Source of the DNA: Campylobacter sp. W0018
GTDB taxonomy: Bacteria; Campylobacterota; Campylobacteria; Campylobacterales; Campylobacteraceae
Assembly (NCBI GenBank): GCA_020135845.1
Contig: JACHTQ010000003.1
Coordinates: 42,150-106,149 of the forward strand
Direction: 5' to 3'
Length of the DNA stretch: 64,000 nt
Shown in pieces: positions 46,213 through 57,121 of the stretch. How positions within the stretch are numbered: the stretch's first letter is position 1; the number at the start of each line of letters is the position of its first letter. The notes under the pieces are model-generated. The model did not search any database and was not told where the DNA came from. It saw only the letters and a list, made by a program, of their open reading frames with translations. Position numbers and translations under genes: made by a program.

Positions 46213-46851
46213 TTATAAATGAAAAATATCCTTTAGTCCTATTACGATCATTTTAAATCCCATAGCCGCAATAAACACTTGAGCAATACGAGAAAAAATA
46301 TGTAAAATAAGTTTTCCAACTATTTTTTCTATGGTTGCCGCAAAATAAAATAAAATAAACATAAAAGCAAAAGCTATAATAATACCCCCAAGGGCTATAT
46401 CAATCCCATAATCTCCAGAAATTACAACCACACTCGCCAAAGCACCAGGTCCAACAAGCATAGGAAAAGCCATAGGAATTAAACTTTGACGTAAAATTTC
46501 TTTATCATCCATTTCTTGATAAAAACTAAAATCTTTCATAATTATTTTCGTAGAAAAAAGCAAATTTTTAATCGCCATAATCATTAAAACCAATCCTCCA
46601 GAAACTCTTAATTCATCCATTGAAATCCGAAAAATATATTGCATAAGTAGAGGACCTAAAAACAAAAATACAAGCATGATGACAAGCGCTGTGTAAAGTA
46701 TATATCTAAATAATTTTTTTCTAAGATTTATAGGCAATCCATCGCTCATAGATAAAAATTGCGTTAAATTTCCAAATGGATTTAAAATAGCAAGTAAAGT
46801 TATACTAGAAAAAAATATTAAATAAATTTCAGAACCTAAATTCAATAACAC
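46213..46851 (-). CDS. MarC family integral membrane protein
   Basis: A 212-residue protein with six hydrophobic segments and the family patterns LAILNPFGNLTQFLSM near the N-terminus and RISMDELRVSGGLVLMIMA in the middle. MarC proteins are of unknown function despite the historic link to antibiotic resistance. I chose the GTG at 46851, which follows AAAGG and sits just after the msrB stop, over an upstream start that would overlap msrB by 40 bases. Confidence 0.85.
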   Translation of the reverse strand: MLLNLGSEIYLIFFSSITLLAILNPFGNLTQFLSMSDGLPINLRKKLFRYILYTALVIMLVFLFLGPLLMQYIFRISMDELRVSGGLVLMIMAIKNLLFSTKIIMKDFSFYQEMDDKEILRQSLIPMAFPMLVGPGALASVVVISGDYGIDIALGGIIIAFAFMFILFYFAATIEKIVGKLILHIFSRIAQVFIAAMGFKMIVIGLKDIFHL

Positions 46852-46853
46852 AA

Positions 46854-47213
46854 TTAACCTTTCACAAATTCTAATGAAATTGAATTTACACAATGTCTAA
46901 CATTTTTCTTGGTAAAACCTTCGCCTTCAAAAACATGTCCAAGATGGGCATTGCAATTTGAACATACTATTTCCGTACGCACCCCATCTTTATCTGGGAT
47001 TCTTTTTATAGCTCCTAAGATTTCATCATCGAAGCTTGGCCAACCACATCCTGATTTAAATTTATCTTCTGATTTATAAAGCTTAGATCCACATTGCTTG
47101 CAAAGATAAATCCCTTTCTCATAAAAATCATTATATTTTCCGCTAAAAGGAGCTTCAGTCCCTTTTAACAAAATAACTCTTTTTTCTTCTTTACTTAATG
47201 TTTTCATTATCAT
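46854..47213 (-). CDS. msrB: Methionine-R-sulfoxide reductase MsrB
   Basis: A 119-residue repair enzyme that reduces methionine-R-sulfoxide. The structural zinc cysteines appear as CKQC and [15 protein letters not shown] is the substrate loop, and the catalytic cysteine is in VRHCVNS near the end. It is followed at once by marC and has a TATAAT upstream. Confidence 0.95.
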   Translation of the reverse strand: MIMKTLSKEEKRVILLKGTEAPFSGKYNDFYEKGIYLCKQCGSKLYKSEDKFKSGCGWPSFDDEILGAIKRIPDKDGVRTEIVCSNCNAHLGHVFEGEGFTKKNVRHCVNSISLEFVKG

Positions 47214-47234
47214 TTTTCCAATCTAAAAATTAAA

Positions 47235-47240
47235 ATTATA
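47235..47240 (-). promoter_or_regulatory. Sigma-70 -10 box (TATAAT) for msrB-marC
   Basis: TATAAT on the minus strand 22 bases before the msrB start, in the short intergenic space shared with the divergent DUF455 gene. The leader would be very short. Confidence 0.5.
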
Positions 47241-47261
47241 ACAAAATTTATTTTTTTTAAA

Positions 47262-47267
47262 TATAAT
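47262..47267 (+). promoter_or_regulatory. Sigma-70 -10 box (TATAAT) for the DUF455 gene
   Basis: TATAAT 24 bases before the ATG at 47291, preceded by a T8 run and followed by AGGA. It is divergent from the msrB promoter. Confidence 0.55.
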
Positions 47268-47290
47268 TAAAATAAAAATTTAGGATAAAT

Positions 47291-48088
47291 ATGCGTCAAG
47301 AATTCTTTTCTAATTTGGAAAAAATTTTATACGAACAAGATATTGAAGAAAAATTTAAACAATTTTCTAATTTTTATGATAATTTTAAAAGTCAAAAAAT
47401 TATCTTTAATCACAATCAAAATAGTATTTTTAAAGAAAATATAAATTCTAATTTAAAGCTCATTCATCCAACAAGAATCAAACGCCCAAAATTTGTCAAT
47501 TCTACCCATTCTTTGGCTAAAATGATCCACTCTATAGCACATATTGAATTTAGTGCTATCAATCTAGCTTTAGATGCAAGCTATCGTTTTAAAAATTTAC
47601 CAGAACAATTTTATAAAGATTGGCTAGAGGTTGCTGAAGAAGAAATTAAACATTTTAATTTTTTAAATTCAGCATTAAAAGAACTTGGTTTTAAATATGG
47701 AGATTTTAGTGTACATGATAATTTAGAGGCTGCACTAAAAGCAACTCAAAATTCCTTAAATTTTAGAATGGGCGTAGTTCATCGAGGCTTAGAAGCAAAA
47801 GGGCTTGATGCAAATCCTTTTGTGGTTGCAAAACTTGAAAGTTCAAATCATCCTATAAAAAATTTATTAAAAGAAATTTTGGCCATCATTTTAAATGATG
47901 AAATTAATCACGTAAAAAAAGGGGATTATTGGTGGAAATTCTCAAACAAAGATCAATGCAATTTTTTAGATATTTGTAATTTATTTCATCAATTCTCCCT
48001 TGCTGGAAAAAAACTTAATATAGATGCAAGATTAAAAGCCGGATTTAGCAATAAAGAATGCGAAAACATTGCTAAATTTTATGCCTAA
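47291..48088 (+). CDS. DUF455 ferritin-like protein
   Basis: A 265-residue protein of the DUF455 family, predicted four-helix ferritin-like fold. Candidate di-metal ligands are the Glu/His in IAHIEFSAINLAL, EEEIKHFNFL, RGLEAKGLDANP and LNDEINHVKKGDYWW, all conserved-type positions. The biochemical role is unknown. It is convergent with pssA, with a four-base overlap. The metal binding is inference from the fold. Confidence 0.82.
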   Translation: MRQEFFSNLEKILYEQDIEEKFKQFSNFYDNFKSQKIIFNHNQNSIFKENINSNLKLIHPTRIKRPKFVNSTHSLAKMIHSIAHIEFSAINLALDASYRFKNLPEQFYKDWLEVAEEEIKHFNFLNSALKELGFKYGDFSVHDNLEAALKATQNSLNFRMGVVHRGLEAKGLDANPFVVAKLESSNHPIKNLLKEILAIILNDEINHVKKGDYWWKFSNKDQCNFLDICNLFHQFSLAGKKLNIDARLKAGFSNKECENIAKFYA

Positions 48089-48807
48089 CTTCTTTTAAAT
48101 TTAGAATAAATAATCGTATAAAAAGCCCGTATAATCCCATAAAGAACATATAAACTCGCTAAAGTGATTAAACTCCTAAGAGGATAAAGATATAAAAATG
48201 AAAATATAATAATGAGTATAACTAATACTTTTAAGACACTCGACCGATTAAAATCCAATTTTTTAAAACTTGGATAACGTATATTGCTTACCATCAATAA
48301 ACCTAAAATTGCTTGTAAAATCAAAAAAGCAATACCATAAGTTTTTAAAAAATCATAATGATAATAGCTATAGGTCCAAATAGAGCTAACAACAGCTGCT
48401 GTCGGTATAGGAAGGCCTATAAAAACAGAGGGTTCATAAGTTCCGGTTGTTACATTAAACCTTGCCAAACGTATTGCACCAAAAACCACAAAAAAGGAGG
48501 CGATCAAAGAACCGTATCTTCCATACTCAGAACCTATCACCATATAAAAAAGCATAGCAGGAGCAACGCCAAAAGCTACCAAATCCGCCAAAGAATCAAA
48601 TTCGATTCCAAATTTTGAAGTGGTTTTTGTGAGCCTAGCCACTCTTCCATCAAGTCCATCACAAATTAAAGAAAAAATGATATAAATTAAAGCCTTATAG
48701 TAATTTCCTTGTATGGAGCTAATAATAGAAATAACACCTAAAAATATAGAGGCAGCGGTAAAAAGATTTGGCAAAATATAAACAAATTGCGGTTTATTGC
48801 TGTTCAT
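48085..48807 (-). CDS. pssA: CDP-diacylglycerol-serine O-phosphatidyltransferase
   Basis: PssA makes phosphatidylserine, the precursor of phosphatidylethanolamine. The 240-residue membrane protein has the CDP-alcohol phosphotransferase motif CDGLDGRVARLTKTTSKFG followed by FDSLADLVAFG, at about 46-76. About eight hydrophobic segments are present. It follows the Psd-like gene and belongs to the cheY-prmA-ftsH-psd-pssA operon. Confidence 0.95.
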   Translation of the reverse strand: MNSNKPQFVYILPNLFTAASIFLGVISIISSIQGNYYKALIYIIFSLICDGLDGRVARLTKTTSKFGIEFDSLADLVAFGVAPAMLFYMVIGSEYGRYGSLIASFFVVFGAIRLARFNVTTGTYEPSVFIGLPIPTAAVVSSIWTYSYYHYDFLKTYGIAFLILQAILGLLMVSNIRYPSFKKLDFNRSSVLKVLVILIIIFSFLYLYPLRSLITLASLYVLYGIIRAFYTIIYSKFKRS

Positions 48808-48817
48808 AACAATCTCC

Positions 48818-49429
48818 TTAAATTAGATAACCCAATAAAGATCCAGATTTTATTTCATCTCCAAGTCCTACTTGCATACGCACATTTTTAGGAAGAATAA
48901 GTTTTATTTTTCCATTAATTAAAAAACCCAATCTATCTCCAACTTTTAAATTATTGGAAATATTATCGAGTTTTAATTTTCTTCCTAAATTTCCAGCATA
49001 AATTTCCAAAAATATTTTAGATGAATTAGTTATAGCGTTAATAGAAATTTTTTCTTTTAAAAAATTTAAATTTTGACATTTTTTATCTAAAAAAAGCCCG
49101 TATCTATATTTAATTTCATCAATATTCATTTCAAAAGGAGTATAAAAAGAACCTGCATTGCAAAAGGAATTAATAATGCTTACTTCTATACATTCTCCAA
49201 AATCTTTTCTAAAGGTATTTTCTATTTGGATAATTTTCCCATCTATAGGAGACAAAACTGCTTTTTTATCGTGACAAATTAAGATACGATTTGGATTTCT
49301 AAAAATAAATAAAAGTATTAATAAAATAAAAAAAAGCACAAAAGAAAAACTATTTAAGATCCAAAAAAATAAGATTAAAAATACAACTAAACCTATACTA
49401 AAATAGCCCTCTTTTGCGATATATTTCAT
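48818..49429 (-). CDS. Phosphatidylserine-decarboxylase-related membrane protein, apparently without the pyruvoyl serine
   Basis: A 203-residue protein with two N-terminal membrane segments, then a Psd-like domain (FRNPNRIL, VLSPIDGKIIQIEN, VGDRLGFLI). In active short Psd proteins the next segment contains FGSR, whose serine self-cleaves to the pyruvoyl group. Here the equivalent reads INGKIKLILP, with no serine, and the usual active-site His after the substrate loop is also not seen (NAGSFYTPFE). It is between ftsH and pssA. It may be a non-catalytic relative; active Psd would then be encoded elsewhere. Confidence 0.75.
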   Translation of the reverse strand: MKYIAKEGYFSIGLVVFLILFFWILNSFSFVLFFILLILLFIFRNPNRILICHDKKAVLSPIDGKIIQIENTFRKDFGECIEVSIINSFCNAGSFYTPFEMNIDEIKYRYGLFLDKKCQNLNFLKEKISINAITNSSKIFLEIYAGNLGRKLKLDNISNNLKVGDRLGFLINGKIKLILPKNVRMQVGLGDEIKSGSLLGYLI

Positions 49430-51357
49430 TATTTTTCTTCTTTAATATTCTCTTCAGTCTCTTGCAAACGACTTGAAAGATTATTTTCATTTTCATAATT
49501 TTTAATAATCTCCCTCACCTTTGCACCTTCTATTGTTTCTTCTTCATAAAGCGCTGCAACCATAGTTTCAATAGCACCTTTATACACATTTAGCGTATCT
49601 TTAACATCTTTATAGCGTTCATCTAAGGTTTTTTTAACATATTCATCTAAAGATTCTGCCGTTTTTTCAGAATAATCTTTAATGGTTTGCCCACCACTTA
49701 AAAAAGTATTTCTTTGTTTTTCAAGCACCATTAAACCTGCAATTTCACTCATGCCATACATTGAAATCATCGCCTTTATGATATCCGTAGCTCTTTCTAA
49801 ATCGTTACTTGCCCCTGTTGAAATTTCCCCTATAAATACTTCTTCAGCTGCTCTACCGCCTAAAAGCACATCAACTTCTGCAATGAGCTCATGTTTTTGC
49901 ATCAAAAACTTATTTTCTTCTGGGGTATTGAGTGTATAACCTAAGGCTGCTAAACCTCTTGGAATAACAGATACTTTACTTACTTTTTTTGCACCTTTTG
50001 TAGTTTCAGCAATTAAAGCATGGCCGCATTCATGATAAGTTACAATTTTTTTCTCTTTATCGCTAATACGACGCGATTTCTTTTCAAGTCCAGCTATAGC
50101 TCTTTCAACTGCTTCCACAAGATCATTTTGCTCTACATGTTTTTTAGAATCTCTTCCTGCTAATAGCGCAGCTTCATTGATAATATTAGCCAAATCAGCA
50201 CCTGCAAGCCCCGCAGTTAATCTTGCTATATCTTCAACTTTTACTTCAGGAGAAATTTTAACATCTTTCATGTGAACCTTCAAAATATCACATCTGCCTT
50301 TAAAATCTGGCTTATCTACTAAAACTTGTCTATCAAATCTACCTGGTCTTAAAAGTGCAGCATCTAAAACCTCAGGGCGATTTGTAGCTGCTAGGACGAT
50401 AACAGGAGAACTTTCCGTTCCAAAACCATCCATCTCTGCTAAAAGCTGATTCAAGGTTTGTTCTCTTTCATCATTTCCGCCCATCATACCGCTAGCTGCA
50501 CGACTTTTTCCTATAGCGTCAATCTCATCAATAAATACAATAGCAGGAGCTTCTTTTTTTGCGTTTTCAAACAAATCTCTTACACGAGATGCACCAACAC
50601 CTACAAACATTTCAATAAAAGAAGAACCCGAAACACTAAAAAATGGAACATCTGCTTCACCAGCAACTGCTTTTGCAAGTAAAGTTTTACCGGTTCCTGG
50701 AGGTCCAACAAGCAATAATCCTTTCGGAATTTTAGCTCCGAGTTTAATATACCTTTCAGGATATTTTAGAAAATCAACTATTTCCTTAACCTCCTCTTTA
50801 GCTTCTTCAACGCCTGCAACATCATTAAACTTTACTTTTGGTTTCTCAGAATTAACTAATTTTTTAGAACTTCCTATACCTAAAATAGATCCTCCCATGT
50901 TTTTTTGCATACGACTAGCTAAAAACATCCAAATTCCAAAAAATATAAATACAGGCAACACCCATGAAAACAATATATCTGTAAACCAATTTGTTTCAGA
51001 ATAAGCTCCATAAGCGATATTTTTACTGTCAAGCAAACTCACAAGTTCTGGATCATTAACTTTTTTAGCACTATAAACTGTATTTTGCACACTTGATATA
51101 GCTTTTATCGTGGTTTGCCCTATGCTAACTTGATTAATCTGACCACCTTCTATTAACTTTTTAAGTTCAGAATAGGGAATATTTTTATGAGTTTCCCCAC
51201 CATTTAACATTGTGCCAAACGAAGAATTTCCGTCAAACAATCCTTTAAAAATGACTATTATTACAATAGCAAAAACCGCGAAAATAAAAATAGGATTTTT
51301 ATTAAAAAAACCGTTATTTTGCGGATTGCCTTTATTATTTGAAGAATTATTCATCAT
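49429..51357 (-). CDS. ftsH: ATP-dependent zinc metalloprotease FtsH
   Basis: A 642-residue membrane AAA+ protease. Two N-terminal helices flank a periplasmic domain. The AAA module has Walker [17 protein letters not shown] (about 214-229), [10 protein letters not shown] and the SRH region [19 protein letters not shown]. The zinc site is HECGH at about 440-444 with a downstream acidic ligand. It degrades membrane proteins and short-lived regulators. It abuts the Psd-like gene and follows prmA. Confidence 0.97.
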   Translation of the reverse strand: MMNNSSNNKGNPQNNGFFNKNPIFIFAVFAIVIIVIFKGLFDGNSSFGTMLNGGETHKNIPYSELKKLIEGGQINQVSIGQTTIKAISSVQNTVYSAKKVNDPELVSLLDSKNIAYGAYSETNWFTDILFSWVLPVFIFFGIWMFLASRMQKNMGGSILGIGSSKKLVNSEKPKVKFNDVAGVEEAKEEVKEIVDFLKYPERYIKLGAKIPKGLLLVGPPGTGKTLLAKAVAGEADVPFFSVSGSSFIEMFVGVGASRVRDLFENAKKEAPAIVFIDEIDAIGKSRAASGMMGGNDEREQTLNQLLAEMDGFGTESSPVIVLAATNRPEVLDAALLRPGRFDRQVLVDKPDFKGRCDILKVHMKDVKISPEVKVEDIARLTAGLAGADLANIINEAALLAGRDSKKHVEQNDLVEAVERAIAGLEKKSRRISDKEKKIVTYHECGHALIAETTKGAKKVSKVSVIPRGLAALGYTLNTPEENKFLMQKHELIAEVDVLLGGRAAEEVFIGEISTGASNDLERATDIIKAMISMYGMSEIAGLMVLEKQRNTFLSGGQTIKDYSEKTAESLDEYVKKTLDERYKDVKDTLNVYKGAIETMVAALYEEETIEGAKVREIIKNYENENNLSSRLQETEENIKEEK

Positions 51358-51366
51358 ATTTCCTTT

Positions 51367-52203
51367 TTATTTTTTATATACAAAAGAGCACCATTCGTTG
51401 ATTTTAATTTCATCAATAAGCTCTAAATCTTGAAATTTTTCTTTAATTCTCGTCTGATATTTGTCTAAAATTCCAGATAATATAAGTATAGCATTATCTT
51501 TTAAATGTTTTTTAATATCTTTTTCTAAAATCAAAATAACATCTGCAATAATATTAGCTACAATTAAATCATATTTGTGCTTTGCCTGTTCAATAGAACC
51601 TTTCCATGAATTTTCAAAACAAACTTGATTGAGTTTTGCATTCTCTAAAGAACTATGGATAGCCAACTCATCAGTATCACAAATTTCAACCTTGCACCCT
51701 AATTTTGACATTATAATACCTAAAATTCCACTACCGCAACCTAAATCTAAAGATAAACCGTCCTTTTTTATAAATTTTTGCAAAAATTTTATACAAGCGT
51801 AAGTACTCTCATGATGACCAGAACCAAAAGCTAAAGCAGGATTTATTTTGATGTTGATACAATCTTCTTTTTCTTTTTGCCAAGTGGTATGAATATAGAT
51901 TTGATCAATTAAAATAGGTTTAATGTTTTTTTTATATTCCTCTATCCAATTTTTATTTTCTTTTTCTTTGATAATTTTATCGCAGAGAATCTCTTCTTTT
52001 GTATTAAATTTTTCTTTTAGTTTTTGAGCAAAAACCTCAAGAGCCCATGAGAGTTCTTCTAAACTCTCACTTGAGCGTATATAAATACCTTCATTTTTTT
52101 CTTCTATCGCTTCAATACCTAAATCAAAAACAAAATCAAGAAATAAATTTTTATATTGTTTATTTACTTTAAAAAACAATTCATAATAGATTTTTTGCAT
52201 CAT
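51367..52203 (-). CDS. prmA: Ribosomal protein L11 methyltransferase
   Basis: PrmA methylates lysines of L11. The 278-residue protein has an N-terminal substrate-binding part and a Rossmann methyltransferase domain with SAM loop LDLGCGSGILGIIMSKLG (about 150-167) and the catalytic-type ANIIADVIL (NPPY-like). ALAFGSGHHEST precedes the loop, as in the family. It lies between cheY and ftsH. Confidence 0.9.
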   Translation of the reverse strand: MMQKIYYELFFKVNKQYKNLFLDFVFDLGIEAIEEKNEGIYIRSSESLEELSWALEVFAQKLKEKFNTKEEILCDKIIKEKENKNWIEEYKKNIKPILIDQIYIHTTWQKEKEDCINIKINPALAFGSGHHESTYACIKFLQKFIKKDGLSLDLGCGSGILGIIMSKLGCKVEICDTDELAIHSSLENAKLNQVCFENSWKGSIEQAKHKYDLIVANIIADVILILEKDIKKHLKDNAILILSGILDKYQTRIKEKFQDLELIDEIKINEWCSFVYKK

Positions 52204-52226
52204 AGTGCCGTAAAAAAGGCTTTATT

Positions 52227-52619
52227 TTATTCAGCTGAAGCTCCATCAGAACCTGTTCCCAAAACGTCTTCTAGTTTTTCTTTTAATACCTGAGGTGTAA
52301 AAGGCTTGACAATATAATTGTTAACGCCAGCTTTTAAAGCGGTAATTACCTCTGCTTTGCCACCTTCTGTGGTTACCATAATAATTGGCATATCTTCATA
52401 TTTTTTCTCAGCACGGACTTTTTTTACGAGCTCCAAACCATTCATTTCTGGCATATTCCAATCAGTTATTAAAACTTGAACATCTTCATTTTTAACAAGT
52501 AAATCCCAAGCTTCGGCTCCATGTTCAGCCTCAAGAACATCATTATGTCCAAGTCTTGTTAGGGTATTTTTAATAATCCTTCTCATAGTAGAACTGTCAT
52601 CAACAACTAACAATTTCAC
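52227..52619 (-). CDS. cheY: Chemotaxis response regulator CheY
   Basis: A 130-residue single-domain receiver that, when phosphorylated, binds the flagellar switch. The acidic pocket is D7-D8, the phospho-acceptor D53 (LITDWNMPEMNG), then TT at about 83 and K105 in IVKPF. I chose the GTG at 52619 (MKLLVVDDSS) because AAAGGA lies six bases upstream. This gives the standard 130 residues; a longer form would add five atypical residues. Confidence 0.95.
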   Translation of the reverse strand: MKLLVVDDSSTMRRIIKNTLTRLGHNDVLEAEHGAEAWDLLVKNEDVQVLITDWNMPEMNGLELVKKVRAEKKYEDMPIIMVTTEGGKAEVITALKAGVNNYIVKPFTPQVLKEKLEDVLGTGSDGASAE

Positions 52620-52687
52620 AATTTGTCCTTTCAAAAATTTATTTTGCTTATTGATTTTTTTAATTTCATTAAACCTAGTAAAAGATA

Positions 52688-52693
52688 ATTATA
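52688..52693 (-). promoter_or_regulatory. Sigma-70 -10 box (TGTTATAAT) of the cheY operon
   Basis: A perfect TATAAT with an upstream TGT on the minus strand, about 70 bases before the cheY GTG and just after the pglG stop. It separates the cheY-ftsH operon from the pgl operon upstream. Confidence 0.6.
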
Positions 52694-52705
52694 ACATTTT
52701 TTTCC

Positions 52706-53596
52706 TTAATTATTCTTATATTTTACTGCAAATAAATATATACTGAGTCCTATTAAGAGAAGATTAATTCCTCCGATAAGATAAAACACATAAAGCATTT
52801 GCGATAAATCACTTGAAACAAGTTTAAAGACAAGCATTAAAGCTTCTATAGCTAAAGCTATAATAATAGATCCTAAAAATCTTACCATGGTCTTTTGAAT
52901 TCCATTAACCTCTTTTTTTGTTTTTCCAAAAACTTCTTCTTCTATAATTGTTTTCGTTAAATCAAAAATAGCCAAAGCTAAAGTTATAGCAATAGTACTT
53001 TGAAAAATAATCTGTATTCCAACTTTTTCTTGAGGATGAAATAGACTAAATAAGCCTTTTTGAAACAAAAAACAAGTGATAATAAATAAAACCACAGCAA
53101 AACAAAAATAAACCGCTCGACTAAAATAAGTAAAAATAGTTTCAAAATAGCCAGACTCTATCATTTTTAAAATATTTGCCAAGCTAATATCAATACAAAC
53201 AACAAATAATAAATTACTGTTATTATCATAGATGGGCATTGAAGCAGTGACACATAACTCATTATTTAAAATTGAAGGATAAGGATCACTAAGAGTGCAT
53301 CGTTTAAGATTAACAGCTCTATAAAAATAAGCCTTGGAACTCTTATCTTCTCCATCGCCTATTTCATATTCTTTTTTTAATGCAATGGCATTTCCAATTT
53401 GTCTTCCAGAAGTGTCAAGTATATATAAAGCATCAAAAACTGAAACATCGTGCTCAATTTTATCTAAAGCAGCACGTATACTTTCAAGACGAATATTAGG
53501 AAGTTTATTGGGTAAATTTCTTGTTAAAATATAAGTCATGTAGGCTCTAGCTTTATAACGATTATCCTCAAATCTTTGCATGTCTTTAATAAACAT
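52706..53596 (-). CDS. pglG: PglG, membrane protein with a Cache/PDC-like sensor domain
   Basis: The 296-residue product of the last gene in the pgl cluster; its role in glycosylation is unknown. Residues about 1-145 look like a small-ligand PDC/Cache domain (ALYILDTSGRQIGN, KAYFYRAVN, LSDPYPSILNNELCVTASMP and LFVVCIDISL). Four hydrophobic segments follow (about 155-290). No signal peptide or helix precedes the sensor part and no output domain follows. It is coupled to pglF by two bases. An environmental sensing or scaffolding role is only inference. Confidence 0.82.
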   Translation of the reverse strand: MFIKDMQRFEDNRYKARAYMTYILTRNLPNKLPNIRLESIRAALDKIEHDVSVFDALYILDTSGRQIGNAIALKKEYEIGDGEDKSSKAYFYRAVNLKRCTLSDPYPSILNNELCVTASMPIYDNNSNLLFVVCIDISLANILKMIESGYFETIFTYFSRAVYFCFAVVLFIITCFLFQKGLFSLFHPQEKVGIQIIFQSTIAITLALAIFDLTKTIIEEEVFGKTKKEVNGIQKTMVRFLGSIIIALAIEALMLVFKLVSSDLSQMLYVFYLIGGINLLLIGLSIYLFAVKYKNN

Positions 53597-53598
53597 GT

Positions 53599-55368
53599 TT
53601 AATTACCTCCAGCATTATGCCTAAATTCAGGCACTATTTCTTTTAAAAGATTAATTATATTTTGATTTTGCTTAAGTCTCTCAATTTGTAAATTTAAAAT
53701 ATGTAAATTAATTTTTTCATTTTTTACCACAAAAATACTTTCATACTTTGTTTTAGCATCATTTTCATCGATTAAAAGTTCTTCAAAAAGCTTCTCCCCT
53801 TTTCTAAGTCCTACAATTTTAATTTCCAAATCAGGACGATTTGAAAGCAAAAGCATTTTTTTAGCTAAATCCATAATCTTAACAGGTTTTCCCATATCAA
53901 GCACAAAAAGTTCCCCACCTTTTGCAATAGCTCCAGCCTGCAAAACAAGTTGCACCGCTTCATTTACAAGCATAAAATAACGCACGATATCAGGATGAGT
54001 TAAAGTTAATGCTTCTCCATTTTCAATTTGAGCTTTAAATTTAGGAATCACACTTCCGCTTGATCCTAATACATTACCAAAACGCACACAAGCAACTTCA
54101 AAATCAGAACTCGAAGAGCTTAATGTATAAAGTTCGCAAACTCTTTTAGTACATCCCATGACACTTGTTGGACGTACAGCTTTATCTGTGCTAATCATTA
54201 CAAATTTCTTAACACCATTAGCTTTAGCACAATCAGTTAAAATTTTTGTTCCTACTATATTATTAATTACAGCAGCATAAGGATTTTGCTCACAAAGTGG
54301 GACATGCTTATAAGCAGCGGCATGTAAAATCAATTCGGGTTGATATGTTTTTAATGCTTTATCAAGGGAATCTTGATCTAAAATGCTCATCATTAAAGGA
54401 GTGATTTTTTCTTTAAAATTTTGCAACTCCTCATTGATTTTATAAAGATTAAATTCACTATGATCAAGCATTATAAGATGTTTTGCGCCAAATTTAATAC
54501 ATTGTTTGCAAAGCTCACTTCCTATGGTACCGCCTGCCCCGCTTACCAAAACAACTTTATCTTTTAAAAATGCTGCTACAGCTCCATCATCTAAATCTTT
54601 TGGTTTTCTAGCTAAAAGATCTTCTATGCTGATATCCCTAGTTTTATTTTGAGTAAAAGAAAATATCTTAACATCTATAATTCCATAATTTATTAACTCT
54701 TCAAAAAGTTTTTTTAAAGATTCTTGCTCTAGTTTTAATGCAATAATAGCTGTTTTAACTCCATCGCGAACATATTCTTTGATTTTGCTTTTATCTTGAA
54801 CAATAAATTTATCGCAATAAGTTCCTATAAGCTCTTTTCTCTCATCAATCACTCCAACAGGATAAAATCCTAAACTCCCCTCTCTTGCACCTTTTAACAA
54901 ATGCAAAGCCTTAGAAGTTGCCCCTATAACAATACAAGGATTTTCTTGCTCGGCTTTGGAAGATTTAAAATCTACGAGCATTCTTTTACTGATCCTTAAA
55001 GTTCCTATAAACATATAAGATATAACAAAATCAATCCCTATAACACTTCTTGGAAAAGGATTAAAAAAATCACTAAAAAAATAAAAAATAATCAAAAAAC
55101 AAAACTCAGCTAAAGCTAAAGCAAAAAAAATTTTTCTTGCCTCACTTAAAGAAAAAAATCTCCAAGCAACTTTATAAATTCTAAAAATAAATAAAAAAGC
55201 TATTTTTAAAAAAAGTAAAATAATTCCTGCTTTAAACATTCCTTGATAAAAAATATTTGCAATATCCCCACTAAAACGCAAAGAAAAAGCTAAGTATATA
55301 GAAAGAGAAAATAAAACAATATCAAAACATAAAAAAAAGATTAATCTTTTGCTTTTGTAAAAATCCAT
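53599..55368 (-). CDS. pglF: UDP-GlcNAc 4,6-dehydratase PglF
   Basis: PglF starts the bacillosamine branch by converting UDP-GlcNAc to the 4-keto-6-deoxy sugar. The 589-residue protein has four N-terminal membrane helices and then an extended SDR domain with [15 protein letters not shown] near 274-288. The catalytic helix reads [16 protein letters not shown], with Met where most SDR enzymes have Tyr (MxxxK), a known feature of this dehydratase subgroup. It overlaps neither neighbour but is separated from pglE by one base. Confidence 0.95.
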   Translation of the reverse strand: MDFYKSKRLIFFLCFDIVLFSLSIYLAFSLRFSGDIANIFYQGMFKAGIILLFLKIAFLFIFRIYKVAWRFFSLSEARKIFFALALAEFCFLIIFYFFSDFFNPFPRSVIGIDFVISYMFIGTLRISKRMLVDFKSSKAEQENPCIVIGATSKALHLLKGAREGSLGFYPVGVIDERKELIGTYCDKFIVQDKSKIKEYVRDGVKTAIIALKLEQESLKKLFEELINYGIIDVKIFSFTQNKTRDISIEDLLARKPKDLDDGAVAAFLKDKVVLVSGAGGTIGSELCKQCIKFGAKHLIMLDHSEFNLYKINEELQNFKEKITPLMMSILDQDSLDKALKTYQPELILHAAAYKHVPLCEQNPYAAVINNIVGTKILTDCAKANGVKKFVMISTDKAVRPTSVMGCTKRVCELYTLSSSSSDFEVACVRFGNVLGSSGSVIPKFKAQIENGEALTLTHPDIVRYFMLVNEAVQLVLQAGAIAKGGELFVLDMGKPVKIMDLAKKMLLLSNRPDLEIKIVGLRKGEKLFEELLIDENDAKTKYESIFVVKNEKINLHILNLQIERLKQNQNIINLLKEIVPEFRHNAGGN

Positions 55369-55369
55369 A

Positions 55370-56575
<1,206 letters not shown>

Positions 56576-56602
56576 CTAAAATAATTTACCAAAAATCAAA
56601 CA

Positions 56603-56945
56603 TTAAAAATTCTTTTTGCAACTAAAATTTATTTTTACACTACTTTTAAAGTTTTTTAATCTTCTTTTTATATATACCTTTAAAACACATATTTTTTTAT
56701 ATTTAGTTTTTATAATAAAGAGTTGGCGCTTCTTTTTTTGCAAAATAGTCAAAATTTCACCGTTTCATAAATTTCTACATCTTCTCGTTTTACAAAATAT
56801 ATTAAAGAAAGATTAAATTTGATAATTATATAAATTCACCTTTGCAATTTACACAGTATTTCTAAAATTTTTATTTTCCAATTCAAAGAAAAAATGAAGT
56901 TGATAAAAATCTCCAAAATTATACGAAATTTCTAAAAATATAACA
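56603..56945 (-). pseudogene. Decayed gene remnant between pglD and pglE (wlaJ position)
   Basis: The space 56531-57121 has no intact gene on either strand. On the minus strand three short frame pieces follow one another: SYNFGDFYQLHFFFELENKN, then LSLIYFVKREDVEIYET, then a basic stretch LTILQKKKRQLFIIKTKYKK ending in CKKNF at TAA 56603. They lie in the operon direction and could be one gene in three frames. In C. jejuni an integral-membrane gene, wlaJ, lies here as I recall; the basic tail does not look like a membrane protein, so identity is uncertain. Confidence 0.4.
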
Positions 56946-57121
56946 ATAGCGATATATTTTTTACAAGTTTACTGGTATTAAAATTTAAATTCACTTTAAG
57001 ACTAAAAGATTTTTATGTTTTAGAAAATTTTTCAAAGGGAAAATATAGCATTATAAGATAAATTTATAAGGATACATCCTAAAGATGAAAGATGTGCTAA
57101 ATCATATTCCACAAATCTCAT

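Noticed and set aside
52619-52720. A sigma-28 flagellar promoter for cheY
   Set aside because: No CGATAT-type element at a suitable spacing. A clear TATAAT with upstream TGT explains the operon better.
56616-56816. A 66-codon plus-strand frame in the pglE-pglD gap
   Set aside because: It is nearly all Phe, Leu, Ile and Lys, as expected from AT-rich noncoding DNA, and has no ribosome site. The minus-strand pieces fit the operon direction better.
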